A DNA stretch of 59,279 nucleotides from Burkholderia aenigmatica (GTDB taxonomy: Bacteria > Pseudomonadota > Gammaproteobacteria > Burkholderiales > Burkholderiaceae). The stretch spans positions 1 to 59,279 of the forward strand of contig NZ_CABVQC010000062.1 of assembly GCF_902499175.1 (NCBI RefSeq), read 5' to 3'. Both the position numbers and the translations under genes were made by a program. Positions 9,116 through 17,187 of this stretch are shown in pieces. The notes beneath the pieces were generated by a model, which was not told where the DNA came from, searched no databases, and saw only the letters and a program-made list of their open reading frames with translations. Within the stretch, counting starts at the first letter, position 1, and each line of letters begins with the position of its first letter.

Positions 9116-10744
9116 TCAGATCACGCTGAAGTGATGCGTGCCGTCCCGCTTCAACTGATCGACCAGTCCGTACTCCCAGTCGAGATACGCCTGCATCGCC
9201 GCCGCCGCGTTGTCGGTGCCTTCGTACGGGCGCCGGTAGCGATCGACGCGCGGTGACGCGAGATGCGTCTCGCCGCTTTCGAGCGGCAGCCCGGCCTCGA
9301 TCCATGCGGCGGTGCCGCCGGTCAGCACCGAAATGTCGGCCGAAGCCGGCAGCAGCGCACGCGCGTCGTCCGCCGCGAATCGCGCCAGCAGGCTCGATCC
9401 GCATGTGAACACATAGCGCTTCGCGGGCGGAATCGCCGCGAGCGCGTCGCGCAACTGCGCACGCACCACGAACCACGCGCCCGGGATATGGCGCTTCACG
9501 TAGTTCGCGCTGGCCGTTACGTCGACGATCGCCAGCTCGCCGGGTGCAGCCTCCTTCAGCCAGCCCGCGAGCGTCGCGGGCGATACGTCCGTCACGGGCG
9601 GCGTCGCCGGCACGTCGCGCGGCGGTTGGCCGCGCTCGCCGAATTTCGCCGTGCCGTCCTCCGGTTCGACGACACGCACGTCCCAGCCCATCTGCGCGAG
9701 CCACGACGCGGTCATGTCGGCGCGCACGCCGTCGTCGTCGGCGAGCACGATCCGCGCGCCGCGCACGGCCGCGTGATGATCGGTTTCCTGCACGAGCTGG
9801 CCGCCCGGCGTGCTCAGGAAGCCCGGCAGATGGCCGGCTTCGTATTCCTCCGGCGTGCGCACGTCGAAGCGGTACAACGTGCGGCCCGGTTCGTCGAGCG
9901 CGGCGACATCCGCGAGCGCGATGCGTGGCACGCCCGCGCGCTCAGCGACCGCGCGCGCCGCCTGGCGCGCGTCGGCACGCTGCGTCGCGTCGATGTCGTC
10001 CGGAAAGCGGCGCGCGGCGCCACGCTCGAGCGTCTGTCCCGCGAGCGTCCAGCCGATCGTGCCGTTGCGCAGCGCGGCGACCGCATTCGGCAGCCCCGCG
10101 TTGACGAGCGACTGCGTGCCGATGATGCTGCGCGTGCGGCCCGCACAGTTGACGATCACCTGCGTCGCCGGGTTCGGCGCCAGCGCGCGCACACGCAGCA
10201 CGAGTTCCGCGCCCGGCACGCTCGTCGACGTCGGGATGTTCATCGTCTGGTATTCGTCGAAACGGCGCGCGTCGACGATCACGACGTCGGCCTTCGCGTC
10301 GATCAGCGCCTGCACCTCCTGTGCGGACAGCGACGGCGTGTGCCGCTCGGCCTCGACCCATTCGCCGAACGACTTGCTCGGCACGTTCACGTCGATGAAC
10401 AGTTCGCCGCCCGCGGCGAGCCAGCCCGCGAGGCCGCCATCGAGCAGCCGCACGTTGGAGTAGCCCAGTTGCGCGAGCTTGGCGGCCGCGCGCGGCGCGA
10501 GATCCTCGCCGCCCGCTTCACCGAACACGACGATCGGCGTGTCGCGGCGCGGAATCCGCGTCCACGCATCGAGTTCGAGTTTCGACAGCGGAAAGTTGGC
10601 GGCCCACAGCGGGTGGCCCTGCGCGTACGGATCTTCCTCGCGTACGTCGATCAGCGCGATCTCGTCGCGGGCAAGCAGGCGTGCGCGCACGTCCTGGTAC
10701 GACGCGACGGGAAAGCGGGAAATGGAATCGGCGGATTGCGTCAC
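9116..10744 (-). CDS. Multidomain rhodanese (four-domain sulfurtransferase)
   Basis: Sulfur-transfer protein of 542 aa built from four consecutive rhodanese-like domains: about 10-118, 137-240, 273-362 and 385-490. Only domains 2 and 4 carry a catalytic-loop cysteine: Cys200 in VNCAGRTRS and Cys448 in FTCGSSLLAR. The loops of domains 1 (VFGEAGGEDL) and 3 (LADDDGVRAD) lack it. GTG 10744 is chosen because the homologous segment begins there; the frame runs open to 10837. It lies 103 bases behind cysteine dioxygenase on the same strand, suggesting a role in handling sulfur released from cysteine oxidation. That link is inference from context. Confidence 0.88.
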   Translation of the reverse strand: MTQSADSISRFPVASYQDVRARLLARDEIALIDVREEDPYAQGHPLWAANFPLSKLELDAWTRIPRRDTPIVVFGEAGGEDLAPRAAAKLAQLGYSNVRLLDGGLAGWLAAGGELFIDVNVPSKSFGEWVEAERHTPSLSAQEVQALIDAKADVVIVDARRFDEYQTMNIPTSTSVPGAELVLRVRALAPNPATQVIVNCAGRTRSIIGTQSLVNAGLPNAVAALRNGTIGWTLAGQTLERGAARRFPDDIDATQRADARQAARAVAERAGVPRIALADVAALDEPGRTLYRFDVRTPEEYEAGHLPGFLSTPGGQLVQETDHHAAVRGARIVLADDDGVRADMTASWLAQMGWDVRVVEPEDGTAKFGERGQPPRDVPATPPVTDVSPATLAGWLKEAAPGELAIVDVTASANYVKRHIPGAWFVVRAQLRDALAAIPPAKRYVFTCGSSLLARFAADDARALLPASADISVLTGGTAAWIEAGLPLESGETHLASPRVDRYRRPYEGTDNAAAAMQAYLDWEYGLVDQLKRDGTHHFSVI

Positions 10745-10847
10745 GGTGTCTCTGTCTTGAATGCGTTGAAGTCGGTGAAGAAAGCGGAACGGATGAATCT
10801 TGGGCCTGATGGTGTGTGCGGGCAACCGGTCGCGCACACGCGTTGCA

Positions 10848-11414
10848 TCAGGCGTTCGAATAGCCTGACACGAAAGGCTTCACGGTACCGTCGTCCAGGA
10901 ACACCGCGCGCTCGACCTTGCCGATGTTCGCGCCGTACACGTGGATGCTGATCGAGACCTGATCGTCGAACGCGTTGGTCACGCGATGGACGTCGCCGAT
11001 GCGCGGCGACACGGCCTCGATTTCGCCCGGCTGCAGCCGCACGGCTTCACCGGACGGCACGGGCTTGCCCGCTGCGTCGAACCGGTACGGCTGCGAGATT
11101 TCGGCGCCGCGCAGCATCCCGATCAGCCCCCACACCGTGTGGTTGTGGATCGGCGTCGTCTGGCCAGGGCCCCACACGAAGCTGACGACCGAGAACCGCT
11201 CGTCCGGGTCGAGATGCAGCAGGTACTGCCGATAGCGCGCGGGGTCGGGCTGCGCGAATGCGTCGGGCAACCAGTCGTCGTGTTCGACGAGCGCGGCCAG
11301 CAATGCGCCGCCCTCGTCGAGAATGCGCGCCTCGTTCGCGCCGGACGCGAGCAGCGCGCCCAGACCGTCGACGAACGGCCGCAGCGGCGTCTGATGCAAC
11401 GAAAGCGTACTCAT
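10848..11414 (-). CDS. Cysteine dioxygenase (cupin)
   Basis: Non-heme iron enzyme oxidising L-cysteine to cysteine sulfinate, 188 aa. The cupin metal site is visible: H90 and H92 in TPIHNHTVWG and H143 in DVHRVTN, with conserved ISIHVYG near the end. The start at 11414 has GAGG about ten bases upstream; the longer reading to 11486 crosses into the regulator promoter. It probably forms an operon with the four-domain rhodanese and is divergent from a LysR regulator. 3-mercaptopropionate dioxygenase is a close relative with the same fold, so the substrate is not certain. Confidence 0.87.
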   Translation of the reverse strand: MSTLSLHQTPLRPFVDGLGALLASGANEARILDEGGALLAALVEHDDWLPDAFAQPDPARYRQYLLHLDPDERFSVVSFVWGPGQTTPIHNHTVWGLIGMLRGAEISQPYRFDAAGKPVPSGEAVRLQPGEIEAVSPRIGDVHRVTNAFDDQVSISIHVYGANIGKVERAVFLDDGTVKPFVSGYSNA

Positions 11415-11488
11415 CGGCTGGCTCCTCGAATATGATGCCGAATATGATGGATCGTCATGATGCACCCGAAAGACCATGCAGAACAAAC
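11415..11488. promoter_or_regulatory. Divergent CDO/LysR operator-promoter region
   Basis: This 74-base spacer contains two direct repeats GAATATGATG at 11428-11437 and 11440-11449, 12 bases apart. They are followed by ATGA-N7-TCAT (11444-11458), an imperfect LysR-type dyad. Position and form fit an autoregulated LysR operator also controlling the dioxygenase operon. Confidence 0.5.
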
Positions 11489-12406
11489 ATGAAAATTAGC
11501 GATATCGACGCTTTTGCAGCGGTCGTCCGCTGCCAGACCCTGAGCCTGGCCGCGGCCGAGCTCGGGATGACGCAGCCCGCGATCACGCGGCGCGTCCAGA
11601 ATCTCGAGGAAGCGCTCGGCGTGATCCTGCTCGATCGCAACACGAAGCCGCCGCGCCCGACCGACATCGGCCGGCGGGTCTTCGAACAGTGTCGCGCAAT
11701 CCTGCGCGAAGTCGATGCGCTGCGCGAGCTGACGGCCGGCGAGCAGCCGCCCGCCGGCGAATTCCGGGTCGGGCTCACGCAGGGCCTCGGCGAGCTGATG
11801 CTGCCCGCACTGATCGCCGAACTCGCCGCGCAGTGGCCCGCGCTCGCGACGCAGGTCACAACCGCGTGGGGCGGCATGCTGGTCGAACGCGTCGCCCGCC
11901 GCGAACTCGATGCGGCGCTCGTGTTCCTCGCGCGCGAGATGGTGCTGCCGGCGCAGGTCGAGGGCGAACGGTTGCTGGCCACGCGGCTCGTCGCGGTCGG
12001 CCGCAAGGGCGACTGGCCGCGCCGCAGTTACCGGCTCGCCGATTGCCACGCGCATGGCTGGGTGCTCAACCCCGACGGCTGCGGCTTTCGCGCGGGCTTG
12101 CGGCGCGCGCTCGACGCGCAGGGCCTGCCGATGCCGGTCACGCTCGACACCTACGGCCGCGACCTGCAGTTGCAGAGCGTCGCGAACGGCTTCGGTATCG
12201 GGCTGATGCCGCTGCCGCTCGTCGAAGGCAGCCCGCTGCGCGATGCGCTCGACATCGTGCCGCTCACCGATTTCAAGCCGCAGATCGATCTGTGGTTGCT
12301 GCGCCGGCACGATGCGGCCCGCTTCGACGCGCCGCTCGCAGCCGTTGCCGCGCATGCGCGCACGGCGTTTGCATTGCCCGAGCAGGCGCACGGCAAGGCT
12401 GCGTGA
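11489..12406 (+). CDS. LysR-family transcriptional regulator
   Basis: DNA-binding regulator of 305 aa. The N-terminal winged helix-turn-helix spans residues about 1-60 (KISDIDAFAAVV, then LSLAAAELGMTQPAITRRVQ), followed by the periplasmic-binding-protein-like effector domain. It is divergent from the cysteine dioxygenase/rhodanese operon and is the obvious candidate regulator, in line with the repeats in the shared spacer. ATG 11489 places the HTH at the usual distance from the N terminus. The effector may be a sulfur metabolite, but no residue identifies it. Confidence 0.92.
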   Translation: MKISDIDAFAAVVRCQTLSLAAAELGMTQPAITRRVQNLEEALGVILLDRNTKPPRPTDIGRRVFEQCRAILREVDALRELTAGEQPPAGEFRVGLTQGLGELMLPALIAELAAQWPALATQVTTAWGGMLVERVARRELDAALVFLAREMVLPAQVEGERLLATRLVAVGRKGDWPRRSYRLADCHAHGWVLNPDGCGFRAGLRRALDAQGLPMPVTLDTYGRDLQLQSVANGFGIGLMPLPLVEGSPLRDALDIVPLTDFKPQIDLWLLRRHDAARFDAPLAAVAAHARTAFALPEQAHGKAA

Positions 12407-12467
12407 CCGTACCGGGCGGCGACGGCATCGCGCTGCCCGATCGACGCCCGCGCCAGCCCTGCTCCGC

Positions 12468-13862
12468 TCACGCATCGCCGCGGCCGCGTTCGGTCTCGTT
12501 GACCGACGCCCCGCCCGTCTCCGTTTCGCCCTTCGTCTCGCCCTTCGTTTCGCCCTTCGTTTCGCCCCTCGCCTCGCCCTTCGTTTCGCCCCGGCTCACC
12601 GCTTCCAGCACCGCACGCCCGGCCGCCACCGCGATCGCATCGTCCTGCGGCGTATGCACGCGGCTGCACAGCACGTCGCGATAGTGGCGTTCGAGTGGAT
12701 TGGCGCGGCTCAGCCCGTGATTGCCCGACAGCTTCAGCGCCTGCTCGACCACGCGGATCGCGTGTTCGGTCACGGTCCGCTTGACGAGGCCGCTCGTCGT
12801 GACCGGCGGCACATTGCCCGCGTCGGTGCGCGCGATGTGCGCGTCGAGCAGCACGCGGTTCGCATGCAGCCAGCCCTCGATTTCGCCGACTGCTTCCTGT
12901 ACGCGCGGCAGCGTTGCAAGCGGTGCACCCAGCCCGCTCGGCGCACGCGTCGTCGCGAACCCGACCAGCCAGTCGCGCGACGCACGCGCCACCGCGTCGT
13001 ACAGGCTGCCGAGCAACGCGACCATCCACGCCTGCTGGTCGGCCTGTGCGTCCGCATCCGCGTGGGTCGCGGCCGACACGGCCCATGCGTCCGGCGCGCG
13101 TACGTCGACCGCGTGATCCGCCGGCAGCCACACGTCGTCGAACACGACCTCGTGGCTGCCCGACGCACGCAGGCCGAGGTGATTCCAGCTTTCGATCACG
13201 CGGATGCGGTCGCCATCCGCATCGCGGTCGCGCGGCACGAGAAACACGCCGACCCGCGGCGCCGGTTCATCGGTGCGCGCCCACACGGCCAGCCAGCGCA
13301 GCGCCGGGATCCCGGTGCTGTACAGCTTGTGGCCGGACAACCGCCAGCCGTCGCCGTCACGCCGAGCAATGGTTTCCGGCAGGCCGCCGCGCGACGGCGA
13401 GCCGAGCGCGGGCTCGACGCGCAGCGCGTTGATCAGCGCGCCCTGTGCGACCGCGCTGTCGAACACCGCCCGCCGTACCTCAGCAGGCCAGCGGTTGTCG
13501 GCACGGCCGAGCGCGCGATGCTGCAGGTACGTCATCGTCAGCACCAGCGCGGTCGCCGGATCGGCCCGCGCGACGGCGGCCACGATCCGGCTCGCCTGCG
13601 CGAGCGTCGCACCGGCGCCGCCATGCTCGCGCGGCACGACCTGCGCAATCAGCCCCGCGCGGTGCAGCCGAGCGAAGTTCTCGTGCGGAAAGCGGCCGTC
13701 GACGTCGTTGCGCGCCGCATCGGCAGCCAGTGCCGGCGCGAGGCGGTCGAGCAGCGCGGCGACGCGCGCATCGTCGGAATCGGCGTCGGCATCATCGGTG
13801 GGCAGGAGGCGCAGCGAAGGCGGCGGCGAGGATGGCGAAGAAGCGGCAAGGCTGGCGGACAT
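12468..13862 (-). CDS. Acyl-CoA dehydrogenase / SfnB-DszC-like flavin protein
   Basis: FAD/FMN enzyme of the acyl-CoA dehydrogenase fold, 464 aa. It shows N-terminal helices, a middle beta domain (GDGWRLSGHKLYSTG, LGLRASGSHEVVFDDVWLP) and a C-terminal helical bundle. This branch includes SfnB and DszC, used in organosulfur catabolism, and the neighbouring SsuD-like monooxygenase supports a sulfur role. The last about 45 residues are an unusual tail made of repeated Gly-Glu-Thr-Lys units (see repeat). ATG 13862 is chosen from homology; the longer frame to 15383 overlaps the divergent gene. It is divergent from the monooxygenase across a 312-bp spacer. Confidence 0.85.
   Translation of the reverse strand: MSASLAASSPSSPPPSLRLLPTDDADADSDDARVAALLDRLAPALAADAARNDVDGRFPHENFARLHRAGLIAQVVPREHGGAGATLAQASRIVAAVARADPATALVLTMTYLQHRALGRADNRWPAEVRRAVFDSAVAQGALINALRVEPALGSPSRGGLPETIARRDGDGWRLSGHKLYSTGIPALRWLAVWARTDEPAPRVGVFLVPRDRDADGDRIRVIESWNHLGLRASGSHEVVFDDVWLPADHAVDVRAPDAWAVSAATHADADAQADQQAWMVALLGSLYDAVARASRDWLVGFATTRAPSGLGAPLATLPRVQEAVGEIEGWLHANRVLLDAHIARTDAGNVPPVTTSGLVKRTVTEHAIRVVEQALKLSGNHGLSRANPLERHYRDVLCSRVHTPQDDAIAVAAGRAVLEAVSRGETKGEARGETKGETKGETKGETETGGASVNETERGRGDA
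12523..12592. repeat. 12-bp tandem repeat in a coding 3' end
   Basis: About six copies of a 12-base unit (consensus cgcccttcgttt, with a few substitutions) lie inside the acyl-CoA dehydrogenase gene. On the coding strand they encode Gly-Glu-Thr-Lys or close variants. The unit length keeps the frame, so copy number can vary without truncating the protein. Confidence 0.85.
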
Positions 13863-14174
13863 CGAAACGGATTCCCTGGGTAATACGGCAAGACGGCAGT
13901 TGTGGCAAACGCCGCAACAGCGGCAATCGATCGCCACGCGGCGCGGCTTCTCATGAAGTCGGCAAACCGGAACACGCAGCGCCGGATGCGCCGGCGCCCG
14001 CGCGCCCGATCGTTCGTGAGCCCACAGCGTAGGCGCAGCGCACCCCCGCCCAAACCATGCAAATCTGATATTCAAATCGGGATTGATTATTTCCATTCCG
14101 CATGATCGCGGCGTTAACCTGCGCTCCATTCCTGCCCGGCCGCGTGCCGGGACGTCCCTGCACCGGAGACCCAG
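13863..14174. promoter_or_regulatory. Divergent spacer with A+T pocket
   Basis: 312 bases between the divergent dehydrogenase and monooxygenase genes. Bases about 14055-14110 are A+T-rich, with CAAATC repeated around a GATATT core, and are the likely promoter/activator site. No gene is evident in the remainder. Confidence 0.45.
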
Positions 14175-15260
14175 ATGAGCGTCGAATTCATCGGCATGAT
14201 CCAGAGCCAGAAGCAGTCGGAGATCCACCCGCCGTCCGGCCCTGTCGTCGATCCCGATTACGTGCGCGACTTTGCACGTGCCCACGAGACGGCCGGCTTC
14301 GACCGGATCCTCGTGCCGCACCACTCGACCGGCCCGTCGGCCACGCTGACGATCGCGTTCGCGGCGGCCGCGACCGAACGCATTCACTTCATGCTCGCGC
14401 ATCGCCCGGGTTTCACCGCGCCGACGCTCGCCGCGCGGCAGATCGCGACGCTCGACCAGTTCAGCCGCGGCCGGCTCGCCGTGCACTTCATCTCCGGCGG
14501 CTCGGACAGCGAACAGCAACGCGACGGCGATTTCCTCGACCACGACGCGCGCTATGCGCGCACCGACGAATACCTCGGCATCCTGCGGCGGATCTGGACC
14601 GAAGCGCAGCCGTTCGATCACGACGGCGCGCACTACCGGTTCACGCAGGGCTTTTCGGAAGTGAAGCCGTACCAGCAACCGCATGTGCCGATCTATTTCG
14701 GCGGCGCATCGGAAGCCGCGCTCGAAGTGGCCGGCAAGCACGCGGACGTCTACGCGCTGTGGGGCGAATCGCTCGACCAGGTGCGCGACCTGACGACGCG
14801 CGTGCGCGCCGAAGCCGCGAAGCACGGCCGGCAGGTACGCTTCTCCGTGTCGTTCCGGCCGATCCTCGCCGCGACCGAGGACGAAGCGTGGGCGCGCGCA
14901 CATCGCATCCTCGACGAAACGCGCCGGCTGCGCGAAGCGGCCGGCCTCGGCACCGGCGGCCCGCAACAGAGCGAAGGCGCGCGCCGCCTGCTGGCCGCGG
15001 CCGATCGCGGCTCGCGCGTCGACAAGCGGCTGTGGACCGAGATCGCGAAGCTCACCGGCGCGCGCTCGAATTCGACGGCGCTCGTGGGCACACCCGAGCA
15101 GGTCGCCGATGCGCTGCTCGACTACTACGACCTCGGCGTCACGACGTTCCTGATTCGCGGCTTCGATCCGCTCGAAGACGCGATCGACTACGGCCGCGAA
15201 CTGATTCCGCGCGTGCGCAGCGCCGTCGCCGCACGCGACGCGGCACGCCGCGCAGCCTGA
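14175..15260 (+). CDS. SsuD-like FMNH2-dependent monooxygenase (LLM family)
   Basis: Luciferase-like TIM-barrel enzyme of 361 aa. Family marks include residues 2-8 (SVEFIGM), the DPDYVRDFARAHE helix, LPHHSTGPS-type substrate loop, HFISGGSDSEQQRDGDF, and YFGGASEAALEVAGKHADVY. These match alkanesulfonate monooxygenase SsuD and its close relatives, which release sulfite from sulfonates using reduced FMN. GGAG at 14165-14168 supports the start. It is the first gene of a run ending with a second binding protein at 21320. No flavin reductase (SsuE) is in the run, so reduced flavin must come from elsewhere. Confidence 0.9.
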   Translation: MSVEFIGMIQSQKQSEIHPPSGPVVDPDYVRDFARAHETAGFDRILVPHHSTGPSATLTIAFAAAATERIHFMLAHRPGFTAPTLAARQIATLDQFSRGRLAVHFISGGSDSEQQRDGDFLDHDARYARTDEYLGILRRIWTEAQPFDHDGAHYRFTQGFSEVKPYQQPHVPIYFGGASEAALEVAGKHADVYALWGESLDQVRDLTTRVRAEAAKHGRQVRFSVSFRPILAATEDEAWARAHRILDETRRLREAAGLGTGGPQQSEGARRLLAAADRGSRVDKRLWTEIAKLTGARSNSTALVGTPEQVADALLDYYDLGVTTFLIRGFDPLEDAIDYGRELIPRVRSAVAARDAARRAA

Positions 15261-15282
15261 CGCAACCCGGGAGATCCATCCG

Positions 15283-16122
15283 ATGTCCGCCGTTCTGTCC
15301 ACGCCCGAACGCAGTGCGTCGGGCCTCACGCTCGCCGCGTCGCCGCGCCAGCATTTCTGGTTCGATTCGCCGGCACCGCGCATCGACGTCGCCGCCGAGC
15401 GCCGTCACCGTCAGGAACGGCTCGCGGCCGCGTTCCGCCTGTTCGCACGCTTCGGCTTCGCGCAGGGGCTCGCCGGCCACATCACCGCGCGCGACCCCGA
15501 ACTGCCCGACCACTTCTGGGTGAATCCGCTCGGCGTGCATTTCTCGCAGATCAAGGTGTCCGACCTGCTGCTCGTCAACGCGCGCGGCGAAACCGCGATC
15601 GGCACGCGGCCGCTGAACAAGGCCGCGTTCGCGATCCATGCTGCGATCCACGACGCGCATCCGCACATCGTCGCCGCCGCGCATACGCATTCGACCTACG
15701 GCAAGGCATGGTCGACGCTCGGCCGCCCGCTCGATCCGCTCACGCAGGACGCGTGCGTGTTCTACGAAGACCACGCGCTGTTCGACGACTTCACGGGGAT
15801 GGTCGTCGACACCAGCGAAGGCGCACGGATCGCCGATGCGCTGGCGAAGCCCGACGGCACCACGCACAAGGGCGCAATCCTGAAGAACCACGGGATCCTG
15901 ACCGCCGGCCCGACGGTCGAGGCCGCCGCGTGGTGGTACATCGCGCTCGACAACGCCGCGCACACGCAGTTGCTGGCCGAGGCGGCCGGCACGCCGCAGC
16001 CGATCGATCCCGCGACCGCGCGCCACACGCATGGCCAGATCGGCGGCCCCGAGGGCGCGCTGCACGCATTCGACAGCCTGTTCGCGCGCGTCGTCGCCGA
16101 CGAACCCGACCTGTTCGACTGA
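15283..16122 (+). CDS. Class II aldolase/adducin family protein
   Basis: A 279-aa protein of the zinc-dependent class II aldolase/adducin fold. The metal site is suggested by HTHSTYG in AAAHTHSTYGKAW and by a later His in LKNHGILTAG; GLAGHITARDP is the typical N-terminal signature. Members include fuculose-phosphate aldolase, ribulose-phosphate epimerase-like and adducin-like proteins, so the substrate is open. It sits 22 bases after the monooxygenase with a GGGAG ribosome site and is probably cotranscribed. An aldolase could act on the aldehyde or carbon skeleton left after desulfonation; this is inference. Confidence 0.86.
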   Translation: MSAVLSTPERSASGLTLAASPRQHFWFDSPAPRIDVAAERRHRQERLAAAFRLFARFGFAQGLAGHITARDPELPDHFWVNPLGVHFSQIKVSDLLLVNARGETAIGTRPLNKAAFAIHAAIHDAHPHIVAAAHTHSTYGKAWSTLGRPLDPLTQDACVFYEDHALFDDFTGMVVDTSEGARIADALAKPDGTTHKGAILKNHGILTAGPTVEAAAWWYIALDNAAHTQLLAEAAGTPQPIDPATARHTHGQIGGPEGALHAFDSLFARVVADEPDLFD

Positions 16123-16154
16123 GCGCCTTTTCGCATGACCGGAGACCAGACCCC

Positions 16155-17183
16155 ATGACCCGAACCACCGCGCCCGCCGACACGCACGACAACAAACGCC
16201 GCAAGCTGCTGCGCGCCGCCGGCGCCGTCGCGCTCGCCGCGCCCGCGATCACGCTGGGCCGCAAGGCCTGGTCCGCGCCGCCGCTGAAGAAGCTCACGTT
16301 CGCGTGGAACCAGAACGCGTTCTGCCTGACGCCGATCGTCGTCGCGCAGGAGCGCGGCTTCTTCGAGAAGAACGGCCTGAAGGTCGAGCTGATCAACTAC
16401 AGCGGCTCGACCGACCAGTTGCTCGAATCGATCGCGACCGGCAAGGCCGATGCGGCGGTCGGGATGATCCACCGCTGGCTGAAGCCGCTCGAAGCCGGCT
16501 TCGACGTGAAGATCATCGGCAGCTCGCATGGCGGCTGCGTGCGGCTGCTCGGCGCGAAGGCGGCCGGCGTGACGACGCTGCAGGCGCTGAAGGGCAAGAC
16601 GGTCGGCGTCAGCGATCTGGCCGCGCCCGGCAAGCATTTCTTCTCGATCCTGCTCGCGAAGAACGGCATCGATCCCGAGCGCGACATCACGTGGCGGCAG
16701 TATCCGGCCGACCTGCTCGGCGTCGCGGTCGACAAGGGCGAGATCCACGCGATCGCCGACGGCGACCCGAACCTCTATCTGCTCGAAAAGCGCAGCAACG
16801 GCGCGTATACGGAGCTCGCGACGAACCTGTCCGGCGAATACGCGCGCAAGGTGTGCTGCGTGATCGGCGCGCGCGGCGACCTCGTGCGCAACGACCGGCC
16901 GTCGGCCGCCGCGCTCGCGCGCTCGATCGTGCAGGCCACCGAATTCACGCACGACAACCCGAACGAAGCCGCGAAGGTGTTCGCGAAGTATTCGCCGAAG
17001 ATCAGCCCCGAGGACCTGCGCAAGCTCTACGCGACGCTCACCTACAACCACCACCCGACCAACGTCGACCTGCAGCAGGAAATCGCGTTCTATGCGGACG
17101 ACTTCCGCCGTATCAGCGTGCTGAAGAAGAGCACCGACCCGCAGCGCTTCGCGCAGCAGGTCTATGCGAACGTGCTGGGGTAA
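16155..17183 (+). CDS. ABC transporter substrate-binding protein (sulfonate/nitrate type)
   Basis: Periplasmic binding protein of 342 aa, NMT1/SsuA-like. It has a twin-arginine-type signal (NKRRKLLR then a hydrophobic stretch to about residue 40). The mature domain opens with LTFAWNQNAFCLTPIVVAQERGFFEKNGL, the usual opening of this family (segment given in pieces: AWNQNAF, VAQERGFFEKNGL). The helix GSTDQLLESIATGKADAA follows. It precedes a cognate permease and ATPase. By context with an SsuD-like enzyme, a sulfonate or related organosulfur ligand is the first guess. Confidence 0.9.
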   Translation: MTRTTAPADTHDNKRRKLLRAAGAVALAAPAITLGRKAWSAPPLKKLTFAWNQNAFCLTPIVVAQERGFFEKNGLKVELINYSGSTDQLLESIATGKADAAVGMIHRWLKPLEAGFDVKIIGSSHGGCVRLLGAKAAGVTTLQALKGKTVGVSDLAAPGKHFFSILLAKNGIDPERDITWRQYPADLLGVAVDKGEIHAIADGDPNLYLLEKRSNGAYTELATNLSGEYARKVCCVIGARGDLVRNDRPSAAALARSIVQATEFTHDNPNEAAKVFAKYSPKISPEDLRKLYATLTYNHHPTNVDLQQEIAFYADDFRRISVLKKSTDPQRFAQQVYANVLG

Positions 17184-17187
17184 CGCG

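Noticed and set aside
12523..12592. Short direct repeats considered as a CRISPR array
   Set aside because: Units are 12 bp, contiguous without spacers and in frame within a coding sequence.
13949..15383. N-terminal extension of the acyl-CoA dehydrogenase frame beyond 13862
   Set aside because: It crosses the divergent promoter and the SsuD-like gene; family similarity begins just after 13862.
15283..16122. Class II aldolase considered as fuculose-phosphate aldolase
   Set aside because: No fucose or rhamnose genes are nearby; the fold is clear but the substrate is not, so only the family name is given.
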